Translations under genes and position numbers: made by a program
Shown: positions 49,765 to 58,318 of the stretch, one piece after another
Numbering within the stretch: position 1 is the first letter of the stretch
Layout of the letters: every line of letters starts with the position of its first letter
Notes under the pieces: model-generated
Seen by the model: the letters and a program-made list of their open reading frames with translations, nothing else
Databases searched by the model: none
What the model was told of the DNA's origin: nothing
Assembly (NCBI RefSeq): GCF_010731115.1
Contig: NZ_AP022616.1
Location: 2,108,001 to 2,172,000, forward strand
DNA: 64,000 nucleotides
Origin: Mycolicibacterium phocaicum
GTDB lineage: Bacteria > Actinomycetota > Actinomycetes > Mycobacteriales > Mycobacteriaceae
Reading direction: 5' to 3'

Positions 49765-50646
49765 ATGAGCACTGACCCCATCACCGCGCATACCGCCGCT
49801 CTGCCCAAGGTCCGGCGGATGCGGTTCCAGTTCGGGGAACCCGAACCGCTGCACCGGCATTTCGTCGAGGGCGACATCGTGTTCAGCCACCTGGTGGCGG
49901 TGTTGTCCGGTTCCTTCCCGCCCGGCGAGGAGTCGTTCATCCGGTCCGTTCGCCGCTTCTCCGACCAGATCACCGACCCGGTACTCAAGAAGCGCGTCGC
50001 GGGGTTCATCGGCCAGGAGTCCGTGCACGGCCAGGAACACCGCAAGTTGAACACGCAGCTCGCCGACATGGGCTATCCCCTCGTGCGGTTCCTGCTGTTC
50101 GCCCCGACCAGCGTGCGCCAGAAGGTGGTGCTCCGCATCGAGAAACTGATCCCCGCGAAGGTGCATCTGGCGATGACCGCCGCCGCGGAGCACTACACCG
50201 CGGTGCTCGGTGCGCGGGTGCTGTCCGACGACGAAATCCAGTCGATCCCAGGCGATCCCGAGGTGTGGCGCCTGCTGAACTGGCATGCCATGGAGGAGCT
50301 GGAGCACAAATCCGTCGCCTTCGACGTCTACCGGTCGGTGGGCGGTTCCGAGCGCACCCGTATCGCGGTCATGTGGTTCATGTACTTCCTGACCATCCCC
50401 GTCGTCACCGCCGCGGTGGCGTTGTCGATTCTGCTGGACCCGACGGTATGGCCGCGACCCATCACGGTGCTCCGCCAAACCTACGGGGTGTTCCGCGGTC
50501 CTCTGCTGCGCGGCTTCCTCGGCGAGATCGCCGAGTACCTGCGCCCGGGTTTCCACCCCGACGACGTGCCGACCGAGGAACTCCTCGCCCGCTGGCAACA
50601 CGACTTGTTCGGCGCCGGCGGCGAACTCGTCGGCTACGTCCGGTAG
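49765..50646 (+). CDS. PF10118 (predicted metal-dependent hydrolase), copy 2
   Basis: 293 residues, the same length as copy 1, and clearly its tandem duplicate: identical metal motifs (PPGEESFIRSVRR, GQESVHGQEHRKLN, AAAEHYTAVLG, WHAMEELEHKSVAFDVYR) and a matching hydrophobic helix (FMYFLTIPVVTAAVALSILL). The N-terminus and the segment around residue 115 (LVRFLLFAPTSVRQKVVLRIEKLI) differ most. It lies 24 bp after copy 1. Two intact copies in a row suggest either a heteromer or distinct substrates. Confidence 0.85.
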   Translation: MSTDPITAHTAALPKVRRMRFQFGEPEPLHRHFVEGDIVFSHLVAVLSGSFPPGEESFIRSVRRFSDQITDPVLKKRVAGFIGQESVHGQEHRKLNTQLADMGYPLVRFLLFAPTSVRQKVVLRIEKLIPAKVHLAMTAAAEHYTAVLGARVLSDDEIQSIPGDPEVWRLLNWHAMEELEHKSVAFDVYRSVGGSERTRIAVMWFMYFLTIPVVTAAVALSILLDPTVWPRPITVLRQTYGVFRGPLLRGFLGEIAEYLRPGFHPDDVPTEELLARWQHDLFGAGGELVGYVR

Positions 50647-50658
50647 CGGGGCACCGAC

Positions 50659-52236
50659 ATGACCGCGAGTCCCAGAGCCGTGCCGGCACCGACGGCGGAA
50701 CGACAGGCACCGGATCATGAGGTGGTGATCGTCGGCGCCGGATTCGGTGGCATCGGTGCCGGTATCGCCCTCCAGCGCAGGGGCATTCACGACTTCGTCG
50801 TCCTCGACAAATGGGACCACGTCGGCGGCACCTGGCACGCCAACACCTATCCGGGTGTGGCAGTGGACATCCCCTCGGTCATCTACAGCTTCTCCTACGA
50901 GCAGCGCGGCGGGTGGTCGCGGGTCTTCGCGCCCGGCAACGAGTTGCGGGACTACGCCGACGACATGGTGGACAAATACGGCCTGCGCGACAAGCTGCGG
51001 CTGAACACGACCGTGACCGGAGCGACGTTCGACGAGCGGAACAGCATGTGGCGCTTGATGATCGACGGCGGCACCGAGATCACCGGCCGCCATGTCGTGA
51101 TGGCGGTCGGCGGGCTTGAGCGGCCCAAGCTGCCCGACATTCCCGGTCTGCAGGATTTCGGCGGCGCACTCATGCACACCGCGCTGTGGGATCACGACGT
51201 CGAGCTGGCCGGCAAGCGGGTGGCGGTCATCGGCACGGGCGCGACGTCGCTGCAGCTGGTGCCGGCGATCGTCGACGAGGTGGCGCACCTCACCGTCTTT
51301 CAGCGCACGCCGATCTGGGTATTTCCCAAGCCGGACAGCATGATTCACGGTGTAGCCCGTGCGGTGCTGGAGATCGGCCAGGTGCGGTCGGCGCTGCGCG
51401 CCGTTGGGACCGTCGCGACCGAGATCGGGATGGGTGGCGTGCTCACCGGGCCGAGCTGGCTGGTCGAGGCCACCCGCAAGCTCGCCGAGGCACCGGTGCG
51501 GGCGTGGATGCGCAGCCAGATCACCGACCCGGCAATCAGGGACAAACTGACTCCGCGCTACGGCCTGGGGTGCAAGCGCCCGTCGATGTCCAACGACTAT
51601 CTGAAGACGTTCAACCGCAGTGACGTCAGCCTGGTGACCGACTCCATCGAGCACATCACCGAGACCGGTGCGGTGACGGCCGATGGCGTCGAGCACGAGG
51701 TCGATGTCCTCATCTGCGCAACCGGATTCAAGCTGTGGGAACGGGATTCGGTGCCGCCGTTCCCCGTCGTCGGCCGCGACGGGCTCGATGCCGCGGAGTT
51801 CTGGGCGGTCAACCGCTTCCAGGCCTATCAGGGCGTGTCGGTACCCGGGTTCCCGAACATGTTCATGATCACGGGCCCGTACGGATTCGTGCTGGGGTCG
51901 TATCTGTGGATGATCGAGGCCACGGCAGCACATCTGAGTCGCGCGATCGCCGAGGCCAAGCGCCGCGGCGCCCGGGAGGTCGAGATCCGCCGCGAGGTGC
52001 ACGACGCCTATTTCCAGCACTGCCTGGCGCGCCAGCAGCGCAACGTGCTATTTACGCCGACCTGCGCCGGGTCCAACACGTATTACATCGATTACCACGG
52101 CGATTCGCCGTTCCGGCCGACGACGCATGGCGAGATGTACTGGCAGAACCGCCATTACGACCTCGACGTCTATCGGTACGGGGCCGGCAGCGCCGACGTC
52201 CACCACGTGGTAGCCACCTCGAAGGAAGCCGGATGA
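50659..52236 (+). CDS. Baeyer-Villiger-type flavin monooxygenase
   Basis: 525 residues. FAD motif [17 protein letters not shown] (~25-40), the BVMO fingerprint FGGALMHTALWD (FxGxxxHxxxWD, ~168-179) and NADPH motif VAVIGTGATSLQLVP (~190-204). VGGTWHANTYPGVAVDIPS is typical of BVMOs. It would oxidise a ketone to an ester or lactone, or S/N-oxygenate. It starts 12 bp after the second PF10118 gene and overlaps the SDR by 4 bp. The arrangement with an SDR suggests alcohol to ketone to ester chemistry. Confidence 0.92.
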   Translation: MTASPRAVPAPTAERQAPDHEVVIVGAGFGGIGAGIALQRRGIHDFVVLDKWDHVGGTWHANTYPGVAVDIPSVIYSFSYEQRGGWSRVFAPGNELRDYADDMVDKYGLRDKLRLNTTVTGATFDERNSMWRLMIDGGTEITGRHVVMAVGGLERPKLPDIPGLQDFGGALMHTALWDHDVELAGKRVAVIGTGATSLQLVPAIVDEVAHLTVFQRTPIWVFPKPDSMIHGVARAVLEIGQVRSALRAVGTVATEIGMGGVLTGPSWLVEATRKLAEAPVRAWMRSQITDPAIRDKLTPRYGLGCKRPSMSNDYLKTFNRSDVSLVTDSIEHITETGAVTADGVEHEVDVLICATGFKLWERDSVPPFPVVGRDGLDAAEFWAVNRFQAYQGVSVPGFPNMFMITGPYGFVLGSYLWMIEATAAHLSRAIAEAKRRGAREVEIRREVHDAYFQHCLARQQRNVLFTPTCAGSNTYYIDYHGDSPFRPTTHGEMYWQNRHYDLDVYRYGAGSADVHHVVATSKEAG

Positions 52237-53159
52237 AAGTCAACAACCTGGACCCACAACTCGTGGTCGTCACCGGCGGCGGCAGCGGCATCGGGCGCGC
52301 CACCGCGATCCGCTTCGCCAGACGCGTTGCGCACGTGGTGGTCTCCGACATCGACCTCGACTCGGCAGACGCGACCGCCGCCATGATCAAGGGCGCCGGC
52401 CGCCGCGCGTCGGCCGCCCGGTTGGACGTCACCGACCCGGACGCCTGGGAGTCCTTCGCCCGTGAAGTGCGTGCCGACCATGGCGTGCCCGACGTCGTCG
52501 TCAACAACGCCGGCATCCTCGTCAGCGGTCCGTTCCTCGAACTCTCGGCGGCGGATTGGGACAAGCAGCTCAGCGTCAACCTGATGGGTGTGGTGCACGG
52601 CTGCCGGGTGTTCGGTGCGCAGATGGCAGAGCGCGGCCGGGGTGGTCACATCGTCAACATCGCCTCGGCGGCGGCCTTCACGCCGACACCGGTCATGGCG
52701 CCTTATTCGGTGTCCAAGGCGGGGGTCAAGATGCTCAGTGAATGCCTGCGCCTGGAACTCAAGCCGTACGGCATCGGGGTCAGCGCCATCTGCCCCGGCG
52801 TGATCAACACCAACATCGGCGACCGGGCGGTGACCGTCGGCGTCGATCCCGCGCTCGTCGCGCAGGCTCAGCGCCTCACCAGGCAGCTGCAGGAGTTCGC
52901 CGAGATGCTGCCGTTCGCGCCGATGAGCCCCGACCTCGTGGCGCGGGCCGTCGTGCGCGCCGTTAGCTACGACCTCGCGGTGGTACCGGTGCGGGCCGAG
53001 GCCTGGCTCGGTTACGTGATGCACCGCCTCGCTCCCGGTATCAATCGCCGTATGACACAGCCCTTCTCGTTCGATCTGGTCGAGAAGCTCGCTGGGCCGC
53101 TGCTCGATCGGGTGACGCCGGCGGCCAGCACGAACGCGGAGTCAATGGCCCACATCTGA
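52233..53159 (+). CDS. short-chain dehydrogenase/reductase
   Basis: 308 residues. TGGGSGIGRATA (NAD(P)-binding, ~15-26), NNAG (~92), Ser in NIASAAAF and the catalytic YSVSK motif (Tyr-x-x-x-Lys). Start ATG overlaps the BVMO stop (ATGA), so the two are translationally coupled. The C-terminal extension (~230-308) exceeds a minimal SDR and resembles those beside BVMO genes in mycobacteria (mymA-type clusters). It could interconvert the alcohol/ketone used by the BVMO. Convergent with the following TetR gene, 7 bp apart. Confidence 0.92.
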   Translation: MKVNNLDPQLVVVTGGGSGIGRATAIRFARRVAHVVVSDIDLDSADATAAMIKGAGRRASAARLDVTDPDAWESFAREVRADHGVPDVVVNNAGILVSGPFLELSAADWDKQLSVNLMGVVHGCRVFGAQMAERGRGGHIVNIASAAAFTPTPVMAPYSVSKAGVKMLSECLRLELKPYGIGVSAICPGVINTNIGDRAVTVGVDPALVAQAQRLTRQLQEFAEMLPFAPMSPDLVARAVVRAVSYDLAVVPVRAEAWLGYVMHRLAPGINRRMTQPFSFDLVEKLAGPLLDRVTPAASTNAESMAHI

Positions 53160-53166
53160 CGGACCC

Positions 53167-53757
53167 CTAGTCGGCCGGCCCGCCCAAGACGAGGCCCACC
53201 ATGCTCTTGACGAGCGTGGTGACCCGCTTGGGCGGCGCCTCACCCGCCAAGAGGTGTCGCCGCACCGCGGCCAGCGGCAGGTCCAGGAGGGCGAAGGCGA
53301 TCTGATCGTCGGGCCGCCCGGTCTGCTTCGCGAGGCTCCGGACCGCACTCTCGAGGCGCCGGCGCGAATCGCCTTCGGCGGCAAACAATTCCGTACGGCT
53401 CGCCTCGCTCCAGTCGTCTGGTTCGAATGCGCGGGCCCCGGCCTGCAGCACGACTGCCTCCGGCAGGTGGCCGCGGCACCAGTCGACCAGCCACACGGCC
53501 GCTCCGACCGCGCTATCTGCCGTGGGTTGTTCACCGAGGGCTTCCAGGTAGCCGCTCTGAAAGCCCGTCGTGGTGCGCAACCACAAGGCGGCCAGCAACG
53601 CGGCCCGGTCGGGAAAGCGATGGTAGATCGACCCGCTGGGGGCGCCGACCGCACGCGCCACCGCATTCATCGTCAGCGCTCGCGCTCCCCCGGTGACGAA
53701 CAAGCGCGCGGCCGCGTCCAGGAAATCGTCGGCCCGGTGCTGCGGCGGTCTACCCAT
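53167..53757 (-). CDS. TetR-family transcriptional regulator
   Basis: 196 residues, HTH near residues 8-55 (DDFLDAAARLFVTGGARALTMNAVARAVGAPSGSIYHRFPDRAALLAAL). Divergent from the SnoaL-like gene, with a 26-bp palindrome in the 71-bp gap, the usual layout of a TetR repressor controlling itself and its neighbour. Confidence 0.92.
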   Translation of the reverse strand: MGRPPQHRADDFLDAAARLFVTGGARALTMNAVARAVGAPSGSIYHRFPDRAALLAALWLRTTTGFQSGYLEALGEQPTADSAVGAAVWLVDWCRGHLPEAVVLQAGARAFEPDDWSEASRTELFAAEGDSRRRLESAVRSLAKQTGRPDDQIAFALLDLPLAAVRRHLLAGEAPPKRVTTLVKSMVGLVLGGPAD

Positions 53758-53761
53758 GATC

Positions 53762-53777
53762 TAGAGAGTATGCTCTA
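53762..53777. promoter_or_regulatory. second, shorter inverted repeat near TetR start
   Basis: TAGAG-N6-CTCTA just upstream of the tetR start, sharing TAGAG with the arms of the neighbouring 26-bp palindrome. It may be a weaker binding site of the same repressor. Confidence 0.35.
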
Positions 53778-53781
53778 CTAC

Positions 53782-53807
53782 TTTATTAGAGATGTATCTC
53801 TAATAAA
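53782..53807. promoter_or_regulatory. 26-bp palindrome, TetR operator
   Basis: Perfect 12-bp arms TTTATTAGAGAT/ATCTCTAATAAA around GT in the middle of the divergent promoter region. The TAAAAT right after it (53804-53809) could be the -10 box of the SnoaL gene, so binding would block transcription. Confidence 0.85.
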
Positions 53808-53828
53808 ATACGAACGGGAGGACCGCCC

Positions 53829-54245
53829 ATGACCACACCCGACAGCCCCAAGCCCTTGGACGTCGCCAACCGGCTCTATGCCGCCTTCGCCTCGCACGAC
53901 CGATCCGCGTTGGCAACACTGCTGCATCCCGACTTCACCGGCCGGGTCAGCGAGGGCATGCCATTCGGCCTCGGCGGCATCGTGCACAGCCCCGAACAGA
54001 TGCTGCGCGACGTCTGGGGCGGCGCGTCCAAGTACTACGAAATAGCGCCGCACCCTGACGAATACGTCATCGCCGGCGAAAACCGCGTCATCGTCCTCGG
54101 TTACTACCGCGGTCGGTGCCGGACCACCGGGCGTCACTATGCGGCCGCGTTCACGCACGACATCACCGTCCGCGACGGGAAGATCGCGTCGCTGACCCAG
54201 ATCACCGACACCAAGCCGTGGCACGACGCGCTGGCCGCCGGCTGA
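53829..54245 (+). CDS. SnoaL/NTF2-like protein
   Basis: 138 residues with the cone-shaped NTF2 fold pattern (LDVANRLYAAFASHDRSALATLLHPDFTGRVS ... DEYVIAGENRVIVLGYYRGRCRTTGRHYAAAFTHDITVRDGKIASLTQITDT). Family members include polyketide cyclases, isomerases and dehydratases, no catalytic set is decisive here. It is the first gene under the 26-bp palindrome and has a good GGGAGGA ribosome binding site. Confidence 0.8.
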   Translation: MTTPDSPKPLDVANRLYAAFASHDRSALATLLHPDFTGRVSEGMPFGLGGIVHSPEQMLRDVWGGASKYYEIAPHPDEYVIAGENRVIVLGYYRGRCRTTGRHYAAAFTHDITVRDGKIASLTQITDTKPWHDALAAG

Positions 54246-54292
54246 CGGTTAGAGTTCGTGACTCAGCCGCAGGCAATCAGAACGGAGTCGCG

Positions 54293-54958
54293 ATGCTCGT
54301 CGATCTGTCTCACACCATCCGCGCGGGGCTGGTGACCTACCCCGGACTGCCGGCGCCCACGATCAGCGACCACCTCACCCGCGAGGCGTCGCGCGACGTC
54401 TACGCCGCCGGCACCGAGTTCGCGATCGGCGCCATCACGATGGTCGGCAACACGGGCACCTACATCGACTCCCCGTTTCACCGCTACGAGAACGGTGCCG
54501 ACCTGGCCGGCCTCGACTTGAACACCTTGGTGGACCTGCCGACGATCGTCGTCCACCGTCGGGAGGTTGCGGCGCGCGCCGTCGTTGCCGACGAGCTGCC
54601 CGATGACATCGAAGCCGGCAGTGCGGTGCTGATCGACACCGGCTGGGACCGGCACTTCGGCACCGAGGCCTACGGCGACGACGCACCATTCCTGTCCGAG
54701 GCCGCGACCGAGCTCCTGGTGAGCCGCGGGGTCGCGCTTGTCGGTATCGACTCGGTGAACATCGACGACGCCAGTCCGGCAGCAGCGGGTCGACGGCCCA
54801 TCCATACCGCGCTGTTGGGCAACGGAATTCACGTCGTCGAGCACTTGACCAACCTGGCCGCACTGCCCGCCCGCGGCGCCCGCTTCACCGCTGTTCCGCC
54901 GCGGGTCGAAGGTTTCGGTACCTTTCCCGTCCGGGCATACGCGACCATCCCCGACTGA
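54293..54958 (+). CDS. cyclase family protein (kynurenine formamidase-like fold)
   Basis: 221 residues from the ATG at 54293; a longer frame exists but the N-terminal LVDLSHTIRAGLVTYPG is the family start. The signature HxGTHxDxPxH of metal-dependent KynB-type enzymes appears as NTGTYIDSPFH, so two His ligands are replaced by Asn and Tyr while Asp and the last His remain. Activity as a formamidase is therefore doubtful; a different hydrolase/isomerase reaction is likely. It lies 47 bp after the SnoaL gene on the same strand. Confidence 0.8.
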   Translation: MLVDLSHTIRAGLVTYPGLPAPTISDHLTREASRDVYAAGTEFAIGAITMVGNTGTYIDSPFHRYENGADLAGLDLNTLVDLPTIVVHRREVAARAVVADELPDDIEAGSAVLIDTGWDRHFGTEAYGDDAPFLSEAATELLVSRGVALVGIDSVNIDDASPAAAGRRPIHTALLGNGIHVVEHLTNLAALPARGARFTAVPPRVEGFGTFPVRAYATIPD

Positions 54959-54978
54959 CCGGGACTACCGTCGGCAAC

Positions 54979-55470
54979 ATGACCAGTTGGAAAGAGTTCG
55001 CGGGCGCCGCACCGCGAATCGCAACCACCTTTGTCCGCCGACATACCGCCACCGGAAACCTGTGCATGCTGGGCACTTTGCGCTCGGACGGGTTTCCCCG
55101 GATCAGCCCCATGGAGCCGCGGTTCTTCGAAGACGAGCTGTGGATCTCGGGTATGCCCAACACCACGAAGTTCAATGACCTCGCCCGCGATCCACGTTTC
55201 TGCCTGCACACCGCGACGGTCGACACGCACGTCGGCGATGGCGATGCGAAGTTATGGGGCGTCGTCGAGGACGTGCAGGACACGGCCCTGCATCGACGGT
55301 TCGCCGAGGCGCTGTACGAACAGACCGGCTTCGACATCCGCGGCCAGGAGTTCGAACACTGCTATCGCGCCGATCTGGTCGGGGCGTCTGCGGTCGAGGT
55401 GGACGACGGACACCTCGACATCACGGTGTGGAAGCCCGGCGAATCCGAGCAAGTCGTCCGCAAGCACTGA
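54979..55470 (+). CDS. pyridoxamine 5'-phosphate oxidase-like flavin/F420-binding protein
   Basis: 163 residues with the split-barrel fold: RRHTATGNLCMLGTLRSDGFPRISPMEPRFFEDELWISGMPNTTKFNDLARDPRFCLHTA. Such proteins bind FMN, F420 or heme; mycobacteria have many F420-dependent ones. The cofactor cannot be told from sequence. It follows the cyclase gene by 20 bp on the same strand and is probably in the same TetR-controlled transcript. Confidence 0.8.
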   Translation: MTSWKEFAGAAPRIATTFVRRHTATGNLCMLGTLRSDGFPRISPMEPRFFEDELWISGMPNTTKFNDLARDPRFCLHTATVDTHVGDGDAKLWGVVEDVQDTALHRRFAEALYEQTGFDIRGQEFEHCYRADLVGASAVEVDDGHLDITVWKPGESEQVVRKH

Positions 55471-55695
55471 TCCGCTCCGGTCGCGAGGCGATTGAGTCTG
55501 GCGATAAGTCTCGCTGGCAGAGTCGCGTGTGGCCCCGCCTCCCGCCACACAGAGGCAGAATGCTCTCCCACAGACCTTGAATGAATCATGGTCAATATCA
55601 GTGCTTTCCGCAGAGTCGACTGCGCAGCAACCCACACCGGCGCCCCGGCCATGGGACGCATCGGGATAGCAGCCGTGCGTCCGCCTGCGGTCAGA

Positions 55696-55870
55696 TCAGG
55701 ATGCGGTATCGGCGCCGTCAGCGACGATCGCCGCAGCGATGAGCAGAGGCGACCGATGTGAGGCCAAGGATGCCGCAACTGCAGCAATCTCGTGCGCTTC
55801 TCCGAGCCGTCCCTGAATACCGAAGTCCCGATACGTCACGACGAAATTCGACCCCCATGCCGCCTTGCTG
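55696..55870 (-). pseudogene. SDR C-terminal fragment
   Basis: The minus strand reads GRLGEAHEIAAVAASLASHR followed by SPLLIAAAIVADGADTAS and a stop at 55696-55698. This matches the SDR C-terminal consensus RxGxPxEIAxxxxFLAS...GxxxxVDGGxxA, but there is no upstream part (no Rossmann motif or YxxxK) before the 13E12 promoter at 55870. It is a decayed remnant of a short-chain dehydrogenase. Confidence 0.7.
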
Positions 55871-55871
55871 T

Positions 55872-55887
55872 TCGAACATTTGTTCGA
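55872..55887 (+). promoter_or_regulatory. LexA (SOS) box
   Basis: TCGAAC-ATTT-GTTCGA, a perfect palindrome fitting the mycobacterial LexA consensus TCGAAC-N4-GTTCGA. It lies 11 bp before the 13E12 gene start, so that gene should be DNA-damage inducible. Confidence 0.9.
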
Positions 55888-55898
55888 TACGGTGTGTT

Positions 55899-57137
55899 AT
55901 GGGAATCGCACCGGATCTCAACCCACTCCTCGACCACCTGCGCGGCGTGGTCGTCCCCGAGAACATGTCGGGCGAGGATGCCGTCAACGTCACGCGGCTA
56001 CTGCTGCTGATCCGGGGCGTGGTCGATCATCTGGCCGCGACAATGACCGGGGTGCTGGACCGTTTGGGCGTGGCGGCGGCGCAGGGCCGGTCGCCGCGAG
56101 AGCTGTTGATGTCGTTGGGGTGTGCACCGTCGGTGGCTGAGCGGCTGATCCGGGTCGGTGCCGCGCTACCGCTGTTGCCCGCGCTCGCCGCCCATGCCGG
56201 CGATGGGGCGATCTCCGGTGAGCATGTCGACGCGATCGTCAAGGGCATCAACCACATTCAAGCCCGCGCACCCGGACCAGTCGACGAGCAAGCCCGGTTC
56301 GCGCAGGTGAGCGACCTGCTGGGCCAGTTCTTCTCAGGGGCGACGCCGGCTGAGATCGGTAATCGGGCGCGGCGGCTCGGCAACCGGCACGCCGCGGCTG
56401 AAGGCGGGCTGCCCGCGGCCGAAGACCGGTCGATCAACACCGTCGAGCACCGGGTCACCTCCGACGGGCGGGTCCAGGTCCGCGCGGACCTGGACGCCGA
56501 AGTCGGCGCCAAATACCTCGCCGCGATGGAAGAACACTCAGCACCACGACCCGAACCCGACGGAACCCCCGATATCCGCACGGCGGGGCGGCGGCGCGCC
56601 GATGCCCTGGAGGCGGTGCTGGACATCGCCGCCCGCGGCGGCGACACCGCCAGCGCGCCGCGCACCCAGCTGCTGGTGACAGTGCCCGCCGACACCCCGG
56701 ACCTGGCCACGCTGGAATTCATCGGGTCGATCAGCACCATGACCCTGGACCGACTCACCTGCGATACCACCGTCACCACCATGATCGTCGACGGCGAACA
56801 GGTACCGCTCGATATGGGGCGGGAGAAACGGCTGTTCCCGCCCCATCTACGCAAAGCGCTCTATCACCGCGACCAGTGCTGCATCAAATGCGGCGCACCC
56901 CCAGGGCGCACCCACGCCCACCACATCGTGCACTGGACCCACCACGGCGAAACATCACTGAGCAACGGCTGCCTGCTCTGCCCGGCCTGCCACGCCAACG
57001 TCCACCACGACGGCTGGGACGTCGTCATGGGAATGGACAAACACCCCTGGCTCATCCCACCCGCCACCGTCGACCCGGACCGAAAACCCATACCCGCCTA
57101 CAACCGCCGCACCATGCGACTCGACGCGGCCGCATAA
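55899..57137 (+). CDS. 13E12-type DUF222/HNH endonuclease
   Basis: 412 residues from the ATG at 55899. The N-terminal DUF222 part (~15-300, PRELLMSLGCAPSVAERLIRVGAAL, ISGEHVDAIVKGI) and the C-terminal HNH nuclease (CCIKCGAPPGRTHAHHIVHWTHHGETSLSNGCLLCPACHANVHHDGW) are both complete. This is the repeated 13E12 family of mycobacteria, whose members are often SOS-induced and occur in many copies, suggesting a mobile or selfish nature. The LexA box directly upstream fits. Confidence 0.95.
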   Translation: MGIAPDLNPLLDHLRGVVVPENMSGEDAVNVTRLLLLIRGVVDHLAATMTGVLDRLGVAAAQGRSPRELLMSLGCAPSVAERLIRVGAALPLLPALAAHAGDGAISGEHVDAIVKGINHIQARAPGPVDEQARFAQVSDLLGQFFSGATPAEIGNRARRLGNRHAAAEGGLPAAEDRSINTVEHRVTSDGRVQVRADLDAEVGAKYLAAMEEHSAPRPEPDGTPDIRTAGRRRADALEAVLDIAARGGDTASAPRTQLLVTVPADTPDLATLEFIGSISTMTLDRLTCDTTVTTMIVDGEQVPLDMGREKRLFPPHLRKALYHRDQCCIKCGAPPGRTHAHHIVHWTHHGETSLSNGCLLCPACHANVHHDGWDVVMGMDKHPWLIPPATVDPDRKPIPAYNRRTMRLDAAA

Positions 57138-57265
57138 CCACCGCAGATACGTACTCAAACCTGCTGTGCACCTTGACAACTCAATAGTGTTCCCGGACCT
57201 CGTGCTCGCGCGGCGGGTGGAGTTCACATCCGCCGCGCAAGCAGCCCCTCAGCCTCGAAAGACTC

Positions 57266-57901
57266 CTACGGCGACAACAGGATCGGCCCACCCCGGCGGC
57301 GGTACACCGAGCCGAACCGCGCGTCGATGCGCAGCCAGGTCGGATGCACCCGGACCCGGACCACCTCGTTGTCGGGCAGCGGGTCGGGCACGAATCCCAT
57401 GGCGGTCAAGGCGAATACGCAACGCATCGGGATGCCCACCTCGATGTCGCCGGCGCTGACGGTGAGGACGTCCTGGTCGAGCAGCGACGGTGGCGGCCCC
57501 TGCGGACCGCTGTGCTCGCGGGCCAGTTCGACGCCGCGCTGAAACAACTCCAGCACCGCGGCCGCCGGCACGTCGTCGAGGTGGCTGAACCCGTCGTCGG
57601 GCGGCAACGCACCGCGCCACGCCGAGTCCATCGCGAAGCCCGGGTCGATCCGGCCAGAGCCGGGCAGCTCGTGGCTCAACGCGTCGGCTCCGGCGCACAG
57701 ATCGGACGGCGCCACCCGCCCGTTCACCACGCGCGCGGCCAGCACCTCGAAACCTGTTGCGGCCCAGGCGACGACGACGTCGTCGTTCCGCGCCTTCAGC
57801 CGCACCACAGCCGCCTCGTCGAGCCGCAGCACGCGCTCGACGAAGGTCGCCAGGTTCTGCGCCTGGGCGGCGTCGGCGAGCCAGATTCCGCGTTCCGTCA
57901 T
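57266..57901 (-). CDS. conserved protein, Rv2474c type
   Basis: 211 residues, no recognised catalytic motif. Its ATG at 57901 overlaps the stop of the thioesterase gene by 4 bp (ATGA), so the two are coupled. The syntenic Mtb gene Rv2474c has a similar length and unknown function. No signal peptide or membrane helix. The stretch 57138-57265 between it and the 13E12 gene holds nothing recognisable. Confidence 0.8.
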   Translation of the reverse strand: MTERGIWLADAAQAQNLATFVERVLRLDEAAVVRLKARNDDVVVAWAATGFEVLAARVVNGRVAPSDLCAGADALSHELPGSGRIDPGFAMDSAWRGALPPDDGFSHLDDVPAAAVLELFQRGVELAREHSGPQGPPPSLLDQDVLTVSAGDIEVGIPMRCVFALTAMGFVPDPLPDNEVVRVRVHPTWLRIDARFGSVYRRRGGPILLSP

Positions 57902-58311
57902 CGGGCAAAACGCTGCAGGTACTCCCGCTGATGCGGGGCGATGCGCACCAGCATCTGCCGCTCGATGTTGAAGGTGGCGAGCTGGGTCTCCCCGATGACG
58001 GCCGGCTTGGAATCCGGATCGGCGTGCGCCGACCGCACCTCATAGCCCAGTGTGAAGTCGCAGGCCCGCAGCCGGTTGGTCCAGATGGTCACCTGCAGTG
58101 GTGAATCGACAAGGCGCAGTTGGTCCTTGTACTTCACGTTGACTTCGGCGATCAGCAGCCCGGTGGTGGCAACGTCCTCGGCGAAGGGCTCGGTGAGGAA
58201 CGGCACCCGCGCCTCTTCGAGGATGGTCACCATGGTGGCGTGGTTGACATGCTGATACATGTCGATGTCCGACCAGCGCACCGGCACCGGCGTCGTGAAG
58301 CGTTCAGTCAC
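57898..58311 (-). CDS. 4-hydroxybenzoyl-CoA-thioesterase-like hotdog protein (Rv2475c type)
   Basis: 137 residues, GTG start at 58311. The hotdog signature VRWSDIDMYQHVNHATMVTILEEAR carries the catalytic Asp (DIDMYQHVNH). It would hydrolyse an acyl-CoA, substrate unknown. Located 7 bp after gdh and coupled to the Rv2474c homologue. Confidence 0.88.
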   Translation of the reverse strand: MTERFTTPVPVRWSDIDMYQHVNHATMVTILEEARVPFLTEPFAEDVATTGLLIAEVNVKYKDQLRLVDSPLQVTIWTNRLRACDFTLGYEVRSAHADPDSKPAVIGETQLATFNIERQMLVRIAPHQREYLQRFAR

Positions 58312-58318
58312 CCGCCCA

